Shown here piece after piece: positions 22,768 to 34,959 of a DNA stretch of 64,000 bases. The translations under genes and the position numbers were made by a program. Within the stretch, counting starts at the first letter, position 1, and every line of letters begins with the position of its first letter. The notes beneath the pieces are model-generated. The model ran no database searches. It had not been told where the DNA came from and worked only from the letters and a program-made list of their open reading frames with translations. This DNA is from Vigna angularis (lineage: Eukaryota; Streptophyta; Magnoliopsida; Fabales; Fabaceae): NCBI RefSeq assembly GCF_016808095.1, contig NC_068975.1, positions 25,241,501 through 25,305,500 on the forward strand. The letters run 5' to 3'.

Positions 22768-24351
22768 ATTGTCTCTAACCTCAAAGGACCCAAATGAGAT
22801 TATGGGGACCAAAACTCTATTGTTTTTACTTTGCAGGTTAAGTTTTCAAAAGGATAAGAGAGCTCTATGGTATTATGCTCTTTGAAGTGATGCTACAAAC
22901 CAGGATGTAACTCCATCAAGTGGTATCCAAAAGCCTTCATTCAAGCACCAAGTAATTGAGCTAAGTGTTGTTTAAACTGTGGTGTTGCATCCTGTATTTA
23001 CTTGATCTTCCATTATTTAGTTACTGTTATATTCATGCCTGGTTGAGAAAATGATATGTTGATCACTGTTTCATTCATCCTGTGGTATGTTCGTGTCTGT
23101 TTACACATTTTGATCAAGTGAATTCATTTTGATCAAGTGAATTCATGTCATGTAAAGCCATGTGCATTGTTATTTCAGTGCTTTGTTGATAATTATCTAT
23201 TAAATTTGTGTTTAACTGGCTTAGTATTCAATTTCATGAGTACTTTGAAGTTACTTTGGTGTAATCTCTGTCAAGCATCAAAAACTATGAAAAAGTCATT
23301 TAAATGAGTTGGCCGATAGATTTTCATTAGCAATTTTTAATGATTAAGATATGTGAAAATTAAATTGTCATTTCTATTTCAAAGTTGGTTCTGTGGAGAT
23401 TTATTTTTAAGTTCAAATGCATAACGAATGAGCTATGATAATATACATTGAGAGCCTGGATGCAGAAAATGAACTTATCAAATTTGCATAATTTTGATGT
23501 AAATTATTTTGTTTAAAAAATGTTGAAAGATAGCACCTGAATCAGCTCTTGTGATTGAATTTTTTCATATGTTGTTTTGATATGCATAGTTGAATATATG
23601 AAGTTGAACAAATTGGGATATGAGAGTGCATGAATCATAGTTGGTGTTTGGGAAGTTGAAATTTGTGTTGTCAAAATTAGTTTCTGAACTGATTGTGCTA
23701 GCTGAAATGCTTTCTTGTTAAACCTGGAGATAGATTTTTTGAGCTTAGAAGAGAGTTAGGAGTGTTAGACATATCTTAGAATCAAAATCTATGCAAATTT
23801 TTGCATTTTTCGTAAACTTAACGCTTCATAATCGATTATCACTAAGTTATAATCGATTATTCATGCATTAAAATCAATTCTGGAAAATCTTGAGCAGATA
23901 ATCGATTATCATTATGCATAATCGATTATCATGCAATTCTGGGCAGTAATTATTGAACTGATAATCGATTATCACAAGCAATAATCGATTATCACGCTGA
24001 CAGGTTCAAAAATAGAGCCGTTGGAGCATCCCATAACGGCTATAAACGACCATAAACGGCTAGTTTGTCCATTCTTCTTATAATGTAATATTTATTTTCA
24101 TAAATAAAATGATCTCTTGATTATATGCATCCTTTGATTAATTGAGGGGGAGATCATATTTAGGGGGAGCCTTCAACATCCGATCTTTTTGCTTCTGATC
24201 AAAAAGGGGGAGAAGAATAATACAAGGGGAGAAGTATAAATTATTACAGGTATTGCTAACCTTGTTGTTGTTTGTTAGCTTGTATGTTTTGCAGGTAAGC
24301 CAAACTTGCTTTTAAAATTGAATTTTTGATCATCATCAAAAAGGGGGAGAT
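22768..24351 (+). other. Non-coding 3' internal region with purine runs and palindromes
   Basis: No pol frame is found. The region holds a 21-bp tandem duplication (TTTTGATCAAGTGAATTCAT, about 23109-23146), six ATAATCGATTAT palindromes (23828-23992) and five GGGGGAG-type purine runs between about 24145 and 24351. The last run, AAAAAGGGGGAGAT, abuts the 3' LTR and is the likely plus-strand primer (PPT). Confidence 0.8.
23828..23992 (+). repeat. Six phased palindromes ATAATCGATTAT, internal set
   Basis: Starts are at 23828, 23849, 23898, 23918, 23961 and 23981: again three pairs with 21, 20 and 20 bp between starts, as in the LTRs. Confidence 0.95.
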
Positions 24352-25322
24352 TGTTACCAATAAGGAGTATTGGTAAATCTTGAAGAAATTTGTTTTGATG
24401 ATGCTACAAGAAGTTTTAGTTGAAGAAGATATTAGAATTAGTTGAAAGCAATTTGTAGAAATTAAATGTAGTAGGAAATTCTTGTAAACCTTGTAAACTT
24501 GCATTTTTAACTGCAATAATCGATTATGGAATGGCAATAATCGATTATCACAAAGTCATACAGGAATAATCGATTATCTCTTCATATAATCGATTATCAC
24601 ATTTTGAAAACCCTGTAACGGACTTGAATAATCGATTATCACTTACAATAATCGATTATTCATGGCAGTTGGGAGCTGATCTTTGGCACTCAGTGTACTT
24701 GGCTATATATTTTGTTTTGGAGAAATTAGAATATAACGTTGTTGAACAGAAACTCTAGCAGAATACTGTTTGTCAGAGGAAGTTCTCAGAAGCTATAGTT
24801 CAAGTTCCCTTGCTTGGTCTCGTGAACAGGAGAGGCTCGCGTTTCGTGTGTCGATTGTCGGAGCAAGCTCTCTTCGAGTTAGCAAGGTGCTCTGCCTGGT
24901 CTCGTGAATAGGAGAAGCTCGCGTTTCGTTTGTCGATAGTCGGAGCGGTTCTCTTCGAGTTGGCAGAGTGTTCTTCTTCCGGTTCGTTCGTCGAAGGAAG
25001 GTTTATTTATCTGCTTTATTAACTATTTGTTGTAATCTGTTAAACCATTTTTAGTGAAAAAAGTTAATCACTATTTATAGTGATTAACGACTGGACGTAG
25101 AATCTTTTGATTCGAACCAGGATAAAAATTCTGTGTTGTTCTTCTTATTCCCTGCACTCATTTTATTTTACGTATATCAACTGTTTGATAAATTTTCTCA
25201 AAGAAAATTATTTTTACTAAAAGGACCAAATTAATTTTAATTGTGATCGAACACGCTTTCCACTCTCTTTCAAGTTTTTAATTCCGCTGCGCGACTCTAT
25301 AACGGTACCGATTGTTCCAACA
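24352..25322 (+). repeat. 3' LTR of the gag-only element
   Basis: 971 bp. The four differences from the 5' LTR are A/G in AGTT(A/G)AAAGC, G/A in CAGA(A/G)CTC, G/A in AAAA(A/G)GTTAATC and A/G in CCAG(A/G)ATAAA. It ends CCAACA, followed by the duplicated target ATATG. Confidence 0.95.
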
Positions 25323-25327
25323 ATATG

Positions 25328-25510
25328 AAAAAAGAAAATGACCAATCCAAATTGAATAGTTCATTACAATGATCAATCCTATATTGATTCTTCAATTAGA
25401 CGATCATAGAGGAAACACTCTTAAAGAAAAGTCAGAGAGCTCTAGAAAAGTATTTATTCGTAACAAGACTATTTATATTAAAACATTTTAATAGTAAAAT
25501 AATCAACACT
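25328..25510. repeat. Local duplication copy 1, right part
   Basis: Continues the sequence interrupted at 20188. It aligns with about 26178-26395, including AACAAGACTA and TTATATTAAAACATTTTAAT. Confidence 0.65.
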
Positions 25511-25928
25511 ATATTAGTTTACAACAAACTCAGATTTGTGATTTAAGTGAAATTATACCTGATCAATTGCTCAAATTAGTATTCTTTTTTCAAAGAGTTT
25601 GCTCAACATAGTATTTATACATTTAAACTTATACTAATTTGTTCAATTGCTTAGTTTTTCCATTCACGCAGTCACAACAGTCTAAGTATTCAAGAATAAA
25701 AATTCAAATCACAGCTAAAACATAAAAATCCAAATTAACAATATTCGTTAATTTAACAATTTTAAATGAAACACAAATCAGATAACAATTTCACATTTCA
25801 ACATATCACACTCATCACACATATAAATCATCAAGTCAATTCACCATACAATCATAAAATTATAAATTTCAAAGTTTTATAACTTAAAAACAATGCAATT
25901 AATTTCCCTTACGTGAGAGACGAATGAA
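25511..25928. other. AT-rich intergenic spacer
   Basis: No gene or clear repeat is seen between the two copies of the local duplication. Confidence 0.5.
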
Positions 25929-26395
25929 CTTATTCTTAAGGAATCCCTACTCCATTCAAACTCACATAACCCTAACTAGTGAAACTCCTATAATTTGAAG
26001 AATGCTCTATCCACACATAGAAACATCAAAAGATTGATCAAGACATACCACTATTATCATTGATCAACAAATACTTATATAAATGACTAAAAAGACACAT
26101 GCAAGTAGAAGAAGACTCTTCATGCAACGATAACAAAAAAATACCAAAAAATGACTAAAACTCAATTTAGACGAATGAAAAAATTGATTGGTCCAAATTA
26201 AAAAGTTTACCGCAAGGATCAATCATTCGGTCTCGGTTCTTTAATCAAATGAACAAGAAACAAAAACTTTTAGAAAAAAATTAAATAACTCTAAAAAAAT
26301 GATTTAAAAAGATGATGAGTTTTAAATTAATAAAACTCATTCATAACAAGACTAAATATATTTATATTAAAACATTTTAATATTAAAATAATTAA
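25929..26395. repeat. Local duplication copy 2 (uninterrupted, empty site)
   Basis: It aligns with 19951-20188 joined to 25328-25510, with many substitutions. The position matching the element insertion is about 26177, so this copy shows the empty site. Confidence 0.65.
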
Positions 26396-28042
26396 ATTTT
26401 ATTATTTTAAATTCTAAAATGTCAAATCTTTACATGTAAAGTCATATTAAAGTGATACAATTTTGGTTTAATTTTAACAAAGTCGTGTCACTCTAACACT
26501 AATTCAACTCAAAATATTATAAACTAAAATCATATTTTAAAAATACTTTAAATTAATATTCTCATCTGACAACTAAATAAAATTGTATAAAATATTATGT
26601 TCCCTTCTCACCATTTTTTTATATCTGTATTTTCGTTAAAAGTTATATTTTGATAAGTTAAAATAAAAATTACAATACCCTCAATAGAAAAAACACCTCA
26701 ATTATACATTTATCTTTTTAATCATTAGAGTTGAAAGTGATAATATATCACCGTCAAACTCCCACATTGGTTAAGAAATTAATTGTTCTATTTAAAAGAA
26801 ATCAAACTTAAATTCGTGTAAATCCGGAATAAAAAACTATTGTAAATCACTTTCAAAACAAATAAATAAATCATATAACCTCATAGGATATATATATATA
26901 TATATATATAAAGAAACTATACATTGGAATTTGATCAATATTTTATCTGATCCATTCGATTAATCCTATGAGACTCGACATTATTTTTTGTTTAAAATGG
27001 TGGAGAAATAATGGCAAAAGGTCAGAAATCATCGTTTAGTGAACCACATTAAAATGCGAATCTTTCTTCGACAAAGGGAATCTTTCTTTAAAAATGTTAG
27101 GTAAAGGAGATGAAATGAAGCAAGAATAACGTGGTTGTTCATTTATGTTTCTGGAGAAATGCAAACCATTAATATCTACTTTGAAGGCATTCGAGTTGAC
27201 TTAAAATGTTGAAATATACATTCAACTTCATGCTAAAACCACTCTTTAACTATATTTATTATGATGAAAAAGTATAAAATTGGACAAAGCAAAAACGACT
27301 TATTTTACCTTCAATTACAAAAAAAAAAATAAACAAATGGAATATATTCGGAAAAAGTTATTCTTTTACTTAATAAATTATGAGATAATTTCTCTTTATA
27401 TATAAAATATATTTAAAAGATAAAAGTATTTTTTCATTGTATCACTACCATTATCTTAAGGTTTTTTGTGGACTAAATAAACCATATAAAAGGTAAGTCA
27501 CGTATCATGTGTCGCATTTAATATACTAAAACAGGATAAACAAAAGTGAATAGGCAATGGAAGATAATTTTTAAATAATAAAAATCTATGACAATGTGTT
27601 GTGAGTAAAATGAAAGTAACGCGATATTTTTCTAATTAAAAAATCGAGTTATAAAATGATTTTGAGCGTGAACATATCACTACTGGTAATGGTTCAAAAT
27701 AAATTATTTTAAATTTCAAAATAAATTTGATAATATATTTTCTTAAGATACTAACTTAATATCACTATATAAATACTTATCTTAATTGATTATTTATATG
27801 TTGACGAGTTCTTAAAAAGGCTTATAATAAACAACTATACTTTTCCTAATTGTAAATTGGGTTTATGTCTAGTGATATCTAGATTAATTAACTATTATTG
27901 AACCTAATCGGTTAATTGGTTATCAAATCTAAAAATACAAGTTTTGATTAATAGTAGTTGAGTATACACTAAAACCAATCGATTAATTTGTTATAAAATC
28001 ATTTTGTTTTCTTTTGAGAGAGTTTAAAACTTTACATACATG

Positions 28043-28100
<58 letters not shown>

Positions 28101-28639
28101 TTGTTTTTGTAGAAATCCTTAATTGGAATTTGAAGACATCATTAGAAAAAAAACTTAGATACATGTGAATAAAACTTTGTTATTAACTATAAACAAAATA
28201 AATTTAGGCAAAAGAAAATACTTTTCTTTAAATATAAAATATCTAAAAGGTACGACTATTATTTCATAGTATACAATTGTCTTAAATTTTTTGTATACTA
28301 GAATAAATCATTCGAAAAGCTAAGTCAAACATTACATGTTATATTATAGGACGTGTTATATTTTGGTCTGTTATGAATTGATAATTTAGTCAGTCATTAC
28401 CAGGAATTACTTATGTGATCGAACGACTATAACCAATAGATGAAACGATCAATTTATGAAAAAATTACTTATAATATTAATCAATTTAAGATAAAGTATG
28501 ATTAATATTAATTTGACCATAATTAAATAGTCGTTAATCAAAAACTCATTCCAAAATTTATAAATATATGTTTAAGTTAAAGAAGTAGGTAATGACATTT
28601 AATATGCATTAATTGATATTTGATTGTAACCAGAATACA
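26396..28639. other. AT-rich intergenic region, no gene seen
   Basis: Contains short TA tracts (about 26888-26910) and a longer one listed separately. No coding frame is recognised. Confidence 0.5.
28047..28097. repeat. (TA)n microsatellite
   Basis: About 25 uninterrupted TA units. Confidence 0.95.
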
Positions 28640-29040
28640 CATCCAAGAAGATAAGGACTTGATGATCCGAGGCACCGTCTACCAATTCATTAATGCCTAG
28701 GAGAGGGTAAGCATCCGTAGGAAAGGCCTTGTACAAATTTGTGAAGTCCGTATACATCCTCTATTGATCATTCACCTTTTTTACCATCACCATGTTCGTC
28801 AACCAAGTGGTATAATGACCTCTCGAATGAAGTATTCTTCTTATAGCTTCCTAACATCGGCCTCTACAACCTTTCTCTTCTGCTCACCCAATTGTCTCTT
28901 CTTCTACACCACTAGACGTGTTTCCTTGAATAGAGGCATCTTATGGGATATCACGCCAACATGAAAGCTTGACATATTCGTTGTGGTCCAGACAAACAAT
29001 TATTGTTTGCTTTCAACACCTTCGCTAGAGTCTACTTGTT
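28640..29040 (-). pseudogene. Decayed Ty3/gypsy pol fragment (reverse transcriptase start)
   Basis: On the minus strand, with stops and frame shifts, the order of the conserved gypsy pol motifs survives: NNLFAW (family DIFAW) and SHKMPLFK (family CHRLNV), then KRQLGEQKRKVVEADVRKL, FIREVIIPLG, WMCVDY-like and DLNKACPKDAYPLP-like degenerate runs, and a final LVDGAS-like segment. This order fits the Tat/Athila branch. The sequence is too mutated to be coding, and no LTRs for it are visible nearby. Confidence 0.7.
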
Positions 29041-29087
29041 ATCCTCACGTTTAGGCCACTGCCAACATTTGTATCATAATAGGTTGG

Positions 29088-29183
29088 CTCTACCACAGAC
29101 TTCACCACAAGCTTCATAACAAGCTTTACCACAAGCTTCACAACAAGCTTTACCATAAGCTTCACCACATACTCTACTATAAA
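29088..29183. repeat. 12-bp tandem repeat, about 8 units
   Basis: Units such as CTTCACCACAAG, CTTCATAACAAG and CTTTACCACAAG sit in register from 29088 to 29183. The array lies just beyond the decayed gypsy pol piece and keeps a codon-multiple period, so it may have been an in-frame repeat of that element's polyprotein. Confidence 0.8.
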
Positions 29184-30574
29184 CTCTATTAATTAGCTAA
29201 ACAACCATTAGCCTGTACACTAACTACCTTAGGATAATAATGTTGTTGTATTTTTGCACTAGTATATTTCTCCTCACCAAAAATAGTAACATCATGATGT
29301 AACTGTCTACAATTAGATAGGTCATGACCAATCATTCTATAATTTTAAACAAAATAGAGACAATTTTTCATAATCCACATAACCAATAAACCTAAATCAT
29401 AACTTTTCCACTAAAATTTAATTAGGCAAATTGGATGAAAAATCAATATCAATCAAGACACATACAAAAGAACTTCAAGACTTACTTTTGATATAATCAT
29501 CTAAAAATATGTATCTGATTTTAAATGTTATTGAGAAAATCATTTTTGAGTGCCAATATTCTATATAAGGATCATGAACTCAAAACTAATATTGAGTTTT
29601 TATGAGTTTCATGGAAGTTTGAACAAAATATTTAGTCTAAGAAAAAAATCAATTAATATAATTAAAAACCACTCAACAATCCTACGTACGTGACATGAGA
29701 AAAAGGCCTAAAATTTCACGTTTTTAATATATATTATATTTTTCTTTTTAGAAATTAAAACTCTAAATATTGATAAAATATTTCATACTCAACTTAAAAA
29801 AATTATAATAGATTATGATATATTAATACACACCCTTACAAAAGATAAATTATAAGATAAATTATAAATATTTATAAATTTTAATAGTTATATTATAAAT
29901 ATTTCATTAATTTTTATTAATAAATACTTATGTTGCAATAAAATAAAATAAATTAATTTAATTCACGTTATATTAATATATGTTATATATTACAATATTT
30001 TGTAAATTAATTAATTTGAGTATATTTTTATCTTGAAATATAAATTTTTTATCCATTAAAATTTTCAATAATTTTTATTCTAATTTAAATTTTTTATTTC
30101 TAATTTATATTACTAAAATTTATTTTTATTCCAAATATTTTTTAAAATTTTATTTTATAAATTAATTTTTTTATAAATTAATTTTTTTATTTCAAAAAGA
30201 AATATTCAAACTTTTTTTTTCATTTCTCTCTCTTTACTTAGATAAAAATATCCTCACTTTTCCTTATTTTCTTCCATTTCCACTCCATGAAATCTGCTCT
30301 TTAATTCAAACACAAACTAGAAGTTAAAATCTAATTAATATGTATTAAATGAATCATTATAAATATCATTTAATTTTTTTATCTTTACGTGTATATATAA
30401 GAATTAAAATAAATACTTATTAAATATATGATTAATATGTGAGAATGGTTGAATTGAAGAAGGTGAAGGCTTTGGATTTGAGTAAAATTCGTCAACCCTA
30501 TCTATTTAAGAAGGCCAAATTAGAGTCAGAAGTACGCATCAGAATCTGTCAGTATCACAGCAAGAAGAGAAGAG
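29184..30574. other. AT-rich intergenic region upstream of epoxide hydrolase 1
   Basis: No gene seen. The last 120 bp is the likely promoter and leader; CTATTTAAG at about 30500 is a weak TATA candidate. Confidence 0.5.
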
Positions 30575-32250
30575 ATGGAAGGCGTAGAACACAGAACGGT
30601 GGAAGTGAATGGCATAAAAATGCATGTAGCAGAGAAAGGAGAGGGTCCTGTGGTCTTGTTCCTCCATGGCTTCCCCGAGCTCTGGTACTCCTGGCGCCAC
30701 CAGATTCTCGCTCTCAGCTCCCGAGGCTACCGCGCCGTTGCCCCTGATCTACGGGGCTACGGTGACACTGAGGCACCAGCTTCAATCAGCAGCTACACCA
30801 TCATGCACCTCGTGGGTGACATCGTGGCACTCATAGACTCACTTGGTGTGGATCAAGTCTTCCTCGTTGCGCATGATTGGGGAGCTATCGTAGGATGGTA
30901 CCTATGTTTGTTTCGACCAGATAGAATCAAGGCCTACGTTTGCCTCAGCGTCCCTTTCATGCCCAGAAACCCAAAAGTCAGGCCCGTTGATGCTATGCGG
31001 GCCCTCTATGGGGATGACTACTACATCTGCAGATTCCAGGTGCTTCCTCTGCCTTCTTCATTTTTCCTCTTATGTTTCTTTTTCCTATTTATGGCTTTTT
31101 CTCTTTTTAAATCCACTGTTCTGCTGCGCTCATCTACTTCTACCCATCTCAATTTGAGTTTCAAATTGAACCATTTTCTTCCTTCCGTGAAATTCCAATT
31201 ATTATAAATAATATCTAAGTGAGTGATACTTCATTATCACCCTCGATTAGATTGTATATGTGAAATTGAATTTTATGCAATCTTTAGGTGATTTTACTTA
31301 AACAATTTGCTTAGTATTAGCTTCAACATCCGATTTGTTGTTTGTCTGTATTTGTTTTCCAGGGTTCCAAAATGCAGATAGCCTCTCCCCTTTAATTCAG
31401 ACAATAGAAAACAGACAGAGCACAAAAGAAAAAAATGGGATGGGTTTAATCAAAATGTTTGAAGTTGGTTAGAGTTTAAAAATAGCATATGTATAGATTA
31501 AGGCAATCCTTACCATATGAAGCAGTTCTGTAGACTATGACATTGAAAGAACAGTGATCTGATATTATGGTGGTTGTTATGATACTTTTGTTGTACCTAA
31601 TTGTTGTGGCAGGAGCCAGGCAAAGCGGAAGCTCTGTATGGCGGTAATAACATTGGAGAAGTAATAAAGGGTATGCTTACAAGTCGGAGATCTGGACCAC
31701 CAATCCTCCCCAAAGAAGGGGTTGCCCTTCCTTCAGGGTCCCTTCCCTCAAGATCCCTTCCATCTTGGCTCTCAGAGGAAGATGTCACTTATTATGCTTC
31801 TAAATTTTCAAAAACAGGCCTAACTGGGGGCCTCAACTACTACAGAAATCTCAACCTGTAAGTTCCTAATGTTGCAGGTTCCTATTTCTAACATATGTGG
31901 ATGAATGTTCCAAAGTGGAAGCTACATTGTCCATTGATAACAATGAAATTTGTGGCTTTTATTGGTTCAAACCTTATTCTATCCTTGTGTGTCATGTTTA
32001 CAGCAATTGGGAGCTCACAGCAGCATGGACTGGAGCAAAAGTGAAAGTTCCAGCGAAGTTCATTACTGGTGATTTGGATGTAGTATACACCTCACTAGGG
32101 ACGAAAGACTACATAGACAGTGGTGCTTTCAAGCGAGATGTGCCATACTTGGAGGAAGTGGTTGTGCAGGAAGGGGTTGCTCACTTCAACAACCAAGAAG
32201 CTGCAGAGGATATCAGCAATCACATTTATGATTTTATCAACAAGTTCTGA
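30575..32250 (+). CDS. Soluble epoxide hydrolase (alpha/beta hydrolase), copy 1
   Basis: Exons 30575-31039, 31613-31857 and 32004-32250 give 318 aa, normal for plant soluble epoxide hydrolases. These cytosolic enzymes hydrolyse fatty-acid and other epoxides to diols, with roles in cutin and defence lipids. Seen: oxyanion motif HGFPELWYSWR (His31-Pro34), PDLRGYGDTEAP, nucleophile Asp101 in AHDWGA, lid tyrosines at about 150 and 231-232 (DDYYICRF and NYYRN), acid Asp262 in TGDLD, and base His297 in VAHFNNQEA. Introns are GT-AG, phases 0 and 2, as in copies 2 and 3. Exon 2 is the most divergent part: the GTGFxPDMP stretch of the other copies is replaced by a Ser/Pro-rich run with SLPSRSLPSW. No stop or frame break was seen, so it is probably functional with altered substrate preference. 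Confidence 0.93.
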
Positions 32251-34523
32251 TGTTTTCAGCTTTGCTAATGAACTTTGAGTTAGTTCAGTTAAATAATTTG
32301 GTCACTGTTGATCTATGTTACTGGCTGGTTTATTTGTATAATCATATGATTGTGCCGTTACAAAAGCATGTTTTCCGTTAGAATAATATATGTAGTTTGC
32401 TGCTACATAAAGTGTAATCCTTCTATTCCCGAAGCTTAGTGGAAGGTTGGCTTTGTTCTTTTGCATAAATTATTGTTGTAGCGACTGCGACTGGTTTTAG
32501 TTATCGTGTTGACAATTATCGAGCACGGTTTTATCGACAATGAATGAGCACAATTTTTCCCGAGTATAAATTTTATCTTCAATCATATATAATAAAGAAA
32601 TTTATTTATTTATTAAAATGTATAAACAAAAGAGTCAATGTCATTTATTTTTTTAGTGAGTGGTTCTAATCTATAAACAAAAGAGTCAATGTCATTTTTT
32701 CCCTTTCATTAATATTAATCTCGTTAGAGAATAATGATTTAAGAAAATAACTTTGTTTTTTGAGAAAAAAATGTTTATATGAAGTTGTCACCACCTAATC
32801 ATTCACCTAACAAAATAAATCATAATAACTCTTTCTAATAAATATTAAGTTTAATTGTTTGAATGGTCTTCACTTTCAGAGTAATGTGTCTACTTTATGT
32901 TCTTTTTAAAATGTGCATCAATCAAGTTTATTCCATTAAGTTTCCAGTAATAGTGTTAAATGTGTAATTAAGTTTCAGTAAAAAGTGTTAAATGTGTGAT
33001 AATGTGACAAAACAGAGTGTGGTAATGTTGCAAAACAAAGTGTGGTGATGTGATAAAACACATTTGCAACATATAATCCATAAGGTTTTCTAATGTGGAA
33101 ATTTGGGATTAGAGTTTAGAAAAATATTATTAATTTTGGAAGCAGTTAGGGTCGGCATTGGGCGGAACAGGAGTCTTCCAGAGCTTTTAACCAGTGATCC
33201 CAAACAGCGCATGCACCTCTAACACGAGGTTCTCCTGTTTACGCCGAACTAGATTGAGATATTGCATTTTCGCGGAACATGATGAATCTTTATGATGTTG
33301 TTTTTTATACCATGGAACGCCACACATGATTACGCCACCAAGAATAATATTGTGATGATGTAAAAGGCGATCTAAGACACCTTTTGTTATAATATCGCGA
33401 TGTCCGTGTCCTTTCTTTCCATTCCCTTTTTTATGCGAAGATAGTGAAAACCCTAACCCTAGTTTCAAATTGCGTCGGGATGATTGCCCTAGGTTTGGTG
33501 GGATTTAGAGAAGTAAGCATTGGATTGCATTAAGGAAGATTAATGGGTTTGGTTTAACTTGGACAAGGACTTTGACACCCCTTAACCTTTTCTTGATGCA
33601 CATATAGTAAATGAATTCTTGGATTTTACATTGGCACAACGAAAAGAGATTTTGATTGTCATGAATGAAAAATTGTCTTGAAATATTTGAACTTAATGCT
33701 TATTCACTCTACCAATTGAAGTTAACTTTGGGTGTCCATGTGTACAGTAATAGATTGATTACATTTCAATGTAGAATGTAGCTTTGTTCAATATTATTGT
33801 TATTAAGATATATTTTTCCTTGTGGACAAAATGTGGAGAGAATGAGATGCTACGAGAAATTGATAAAATGTATAAGCAAAAGGGAAGAACAAATGCACAG
33901 AAAGAGTGTGCAGAGATAAAGAAGATGATGATTCAAATTTGATGTTACTGTATTGCCTTTTTTCTTCTTTTTATTTACTATATTTTTATACTTTGCAAAT
34001 GTGTTTTGTTACATTACTACAATGTTTTGTCACCTCACCACATAGTTAATACGGTTATTGAAAAATTAATAGAATAAATTTGATTGATATACATTGATTA
34101 TAAACCAAATTGACACTTTTCTTAAACACTATAATCAAATAGACATACTATCTTGAAAATAGGACTACTTGAGTAAATAAAACTAAATATTAACATTATA
34201 TTGAATAGAAAAAAGATTAAAAATAAAATATTAAACAATTGTTAGTGAGGATAGAATGGTTAAGAAGAAGAGAGTATTTTAAAAATTTAAACTCAAAAGA
34301 AAAATTTATTTGTTGCTTTATTTATCTTTTCTTAGTACCTTTATTGTGCACAGAGTATTTAATACGAGGTTATCGTCAACTAACAACTAATAACTACCAT
34401 AGTTAATGTATGACAGAGCAACATAAATGAATCTACCTTTGACTCTTACATTACAGAAGACTTTCTTATTAAAATAATATCATTTTTCTTAATATTTCAA
34501 ATATTTATAATTTAAAATTAAAA

Positions 34524-34596
<73 letters not shown>

Positions 34597-34959
34597 AAAT
34601 AGAAACAAAATAAGATACAAATTTAATATCATACTTAATATGAGTTCTTTCTTCTAAAATAAGGAACTTATACAGTTCAACTTATTGATTCTACGTCACC
34701 ATCCATTACAATTATTGCATCCTGATATAATATATTGTCTGTTGAGTTGGATTTCCTATAGTTTATTATTTTATCATTATAATAAAGTAATCTTTTTTAT
34801 TCCAAGAGATAAGGTGAGTTAAGTTCGACAAGAAGTTATTTTTTTATTCTTTTCTTGTCCTTTTACTGTATTGATGTTGTCGTGTAAATTCAAATTATAT
34901 TAACAATTAAAATTTGAAAGTTAATACTTTATACATGCAAATTCAAATTATAATAATAG
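32251..34959. other. Intergenic, mostly AT-rich
   Basis: A short direct repeat (AACAAAAGAGTCAATGTCAT twice) lies at about 32626-32694. A less AT-rich island at 33130-33480 holds a 93-codon minus-strand frame that I cannot assign, with AAACCCTAACCCTAG just upstream of it on that strand. A TA/GT microsatellite is listed separately. Confidence 0.5.
34529..34596. repeat. Compound (TA)n(GT)n microsatellite
   Basis: TA to about 34578, then nine GT units. Confidence 0.95.

Larger units (their letters stand above)
20189..25322 (+). mobile_element. Gag-only non-autonomous LTR retrotransposon (copia SIRE/Maximus-like)
   Basis: Complete element of 5134 bp. It has two 971-bp LTRs, a primer-binding site for initiator Met-tRNA, one gag frame, several polypurine runs and a 5-bp target duplication ATATG at 20184-20188 and 25323-25327. 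The LTRs differ at four sites, all transitions (about 0.4%), so insertion was recent. The internal region holds no protease, integrase, reverse transcriptase or RNase H: 1.58 kb of non-coding DNA separates gag from the 3' LTR. It fits the known class of terminal-repeat retrotransposons with a GAG domain. Movement would need enzymes from a related autonomous copia element. The Gag type, PBS and purine runs point to the SIRE/Maximus clade. Confidence 0.93.

Noticed and set aside
30439..30574. Frame overlapping the start of epoxide hydrolase 1
   Set aside because: It is in a different frame from the enzyme and lacks any domain.
33187..33468. 93-codon minus-strand frame with GVLDRLLHH, reminiscent of a transposase-helper ATPase or a ribosomal protein
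   Set aside because: Only a few residues fit, no other family motif is present and no gene structure surrounds it. It stays unassigned.
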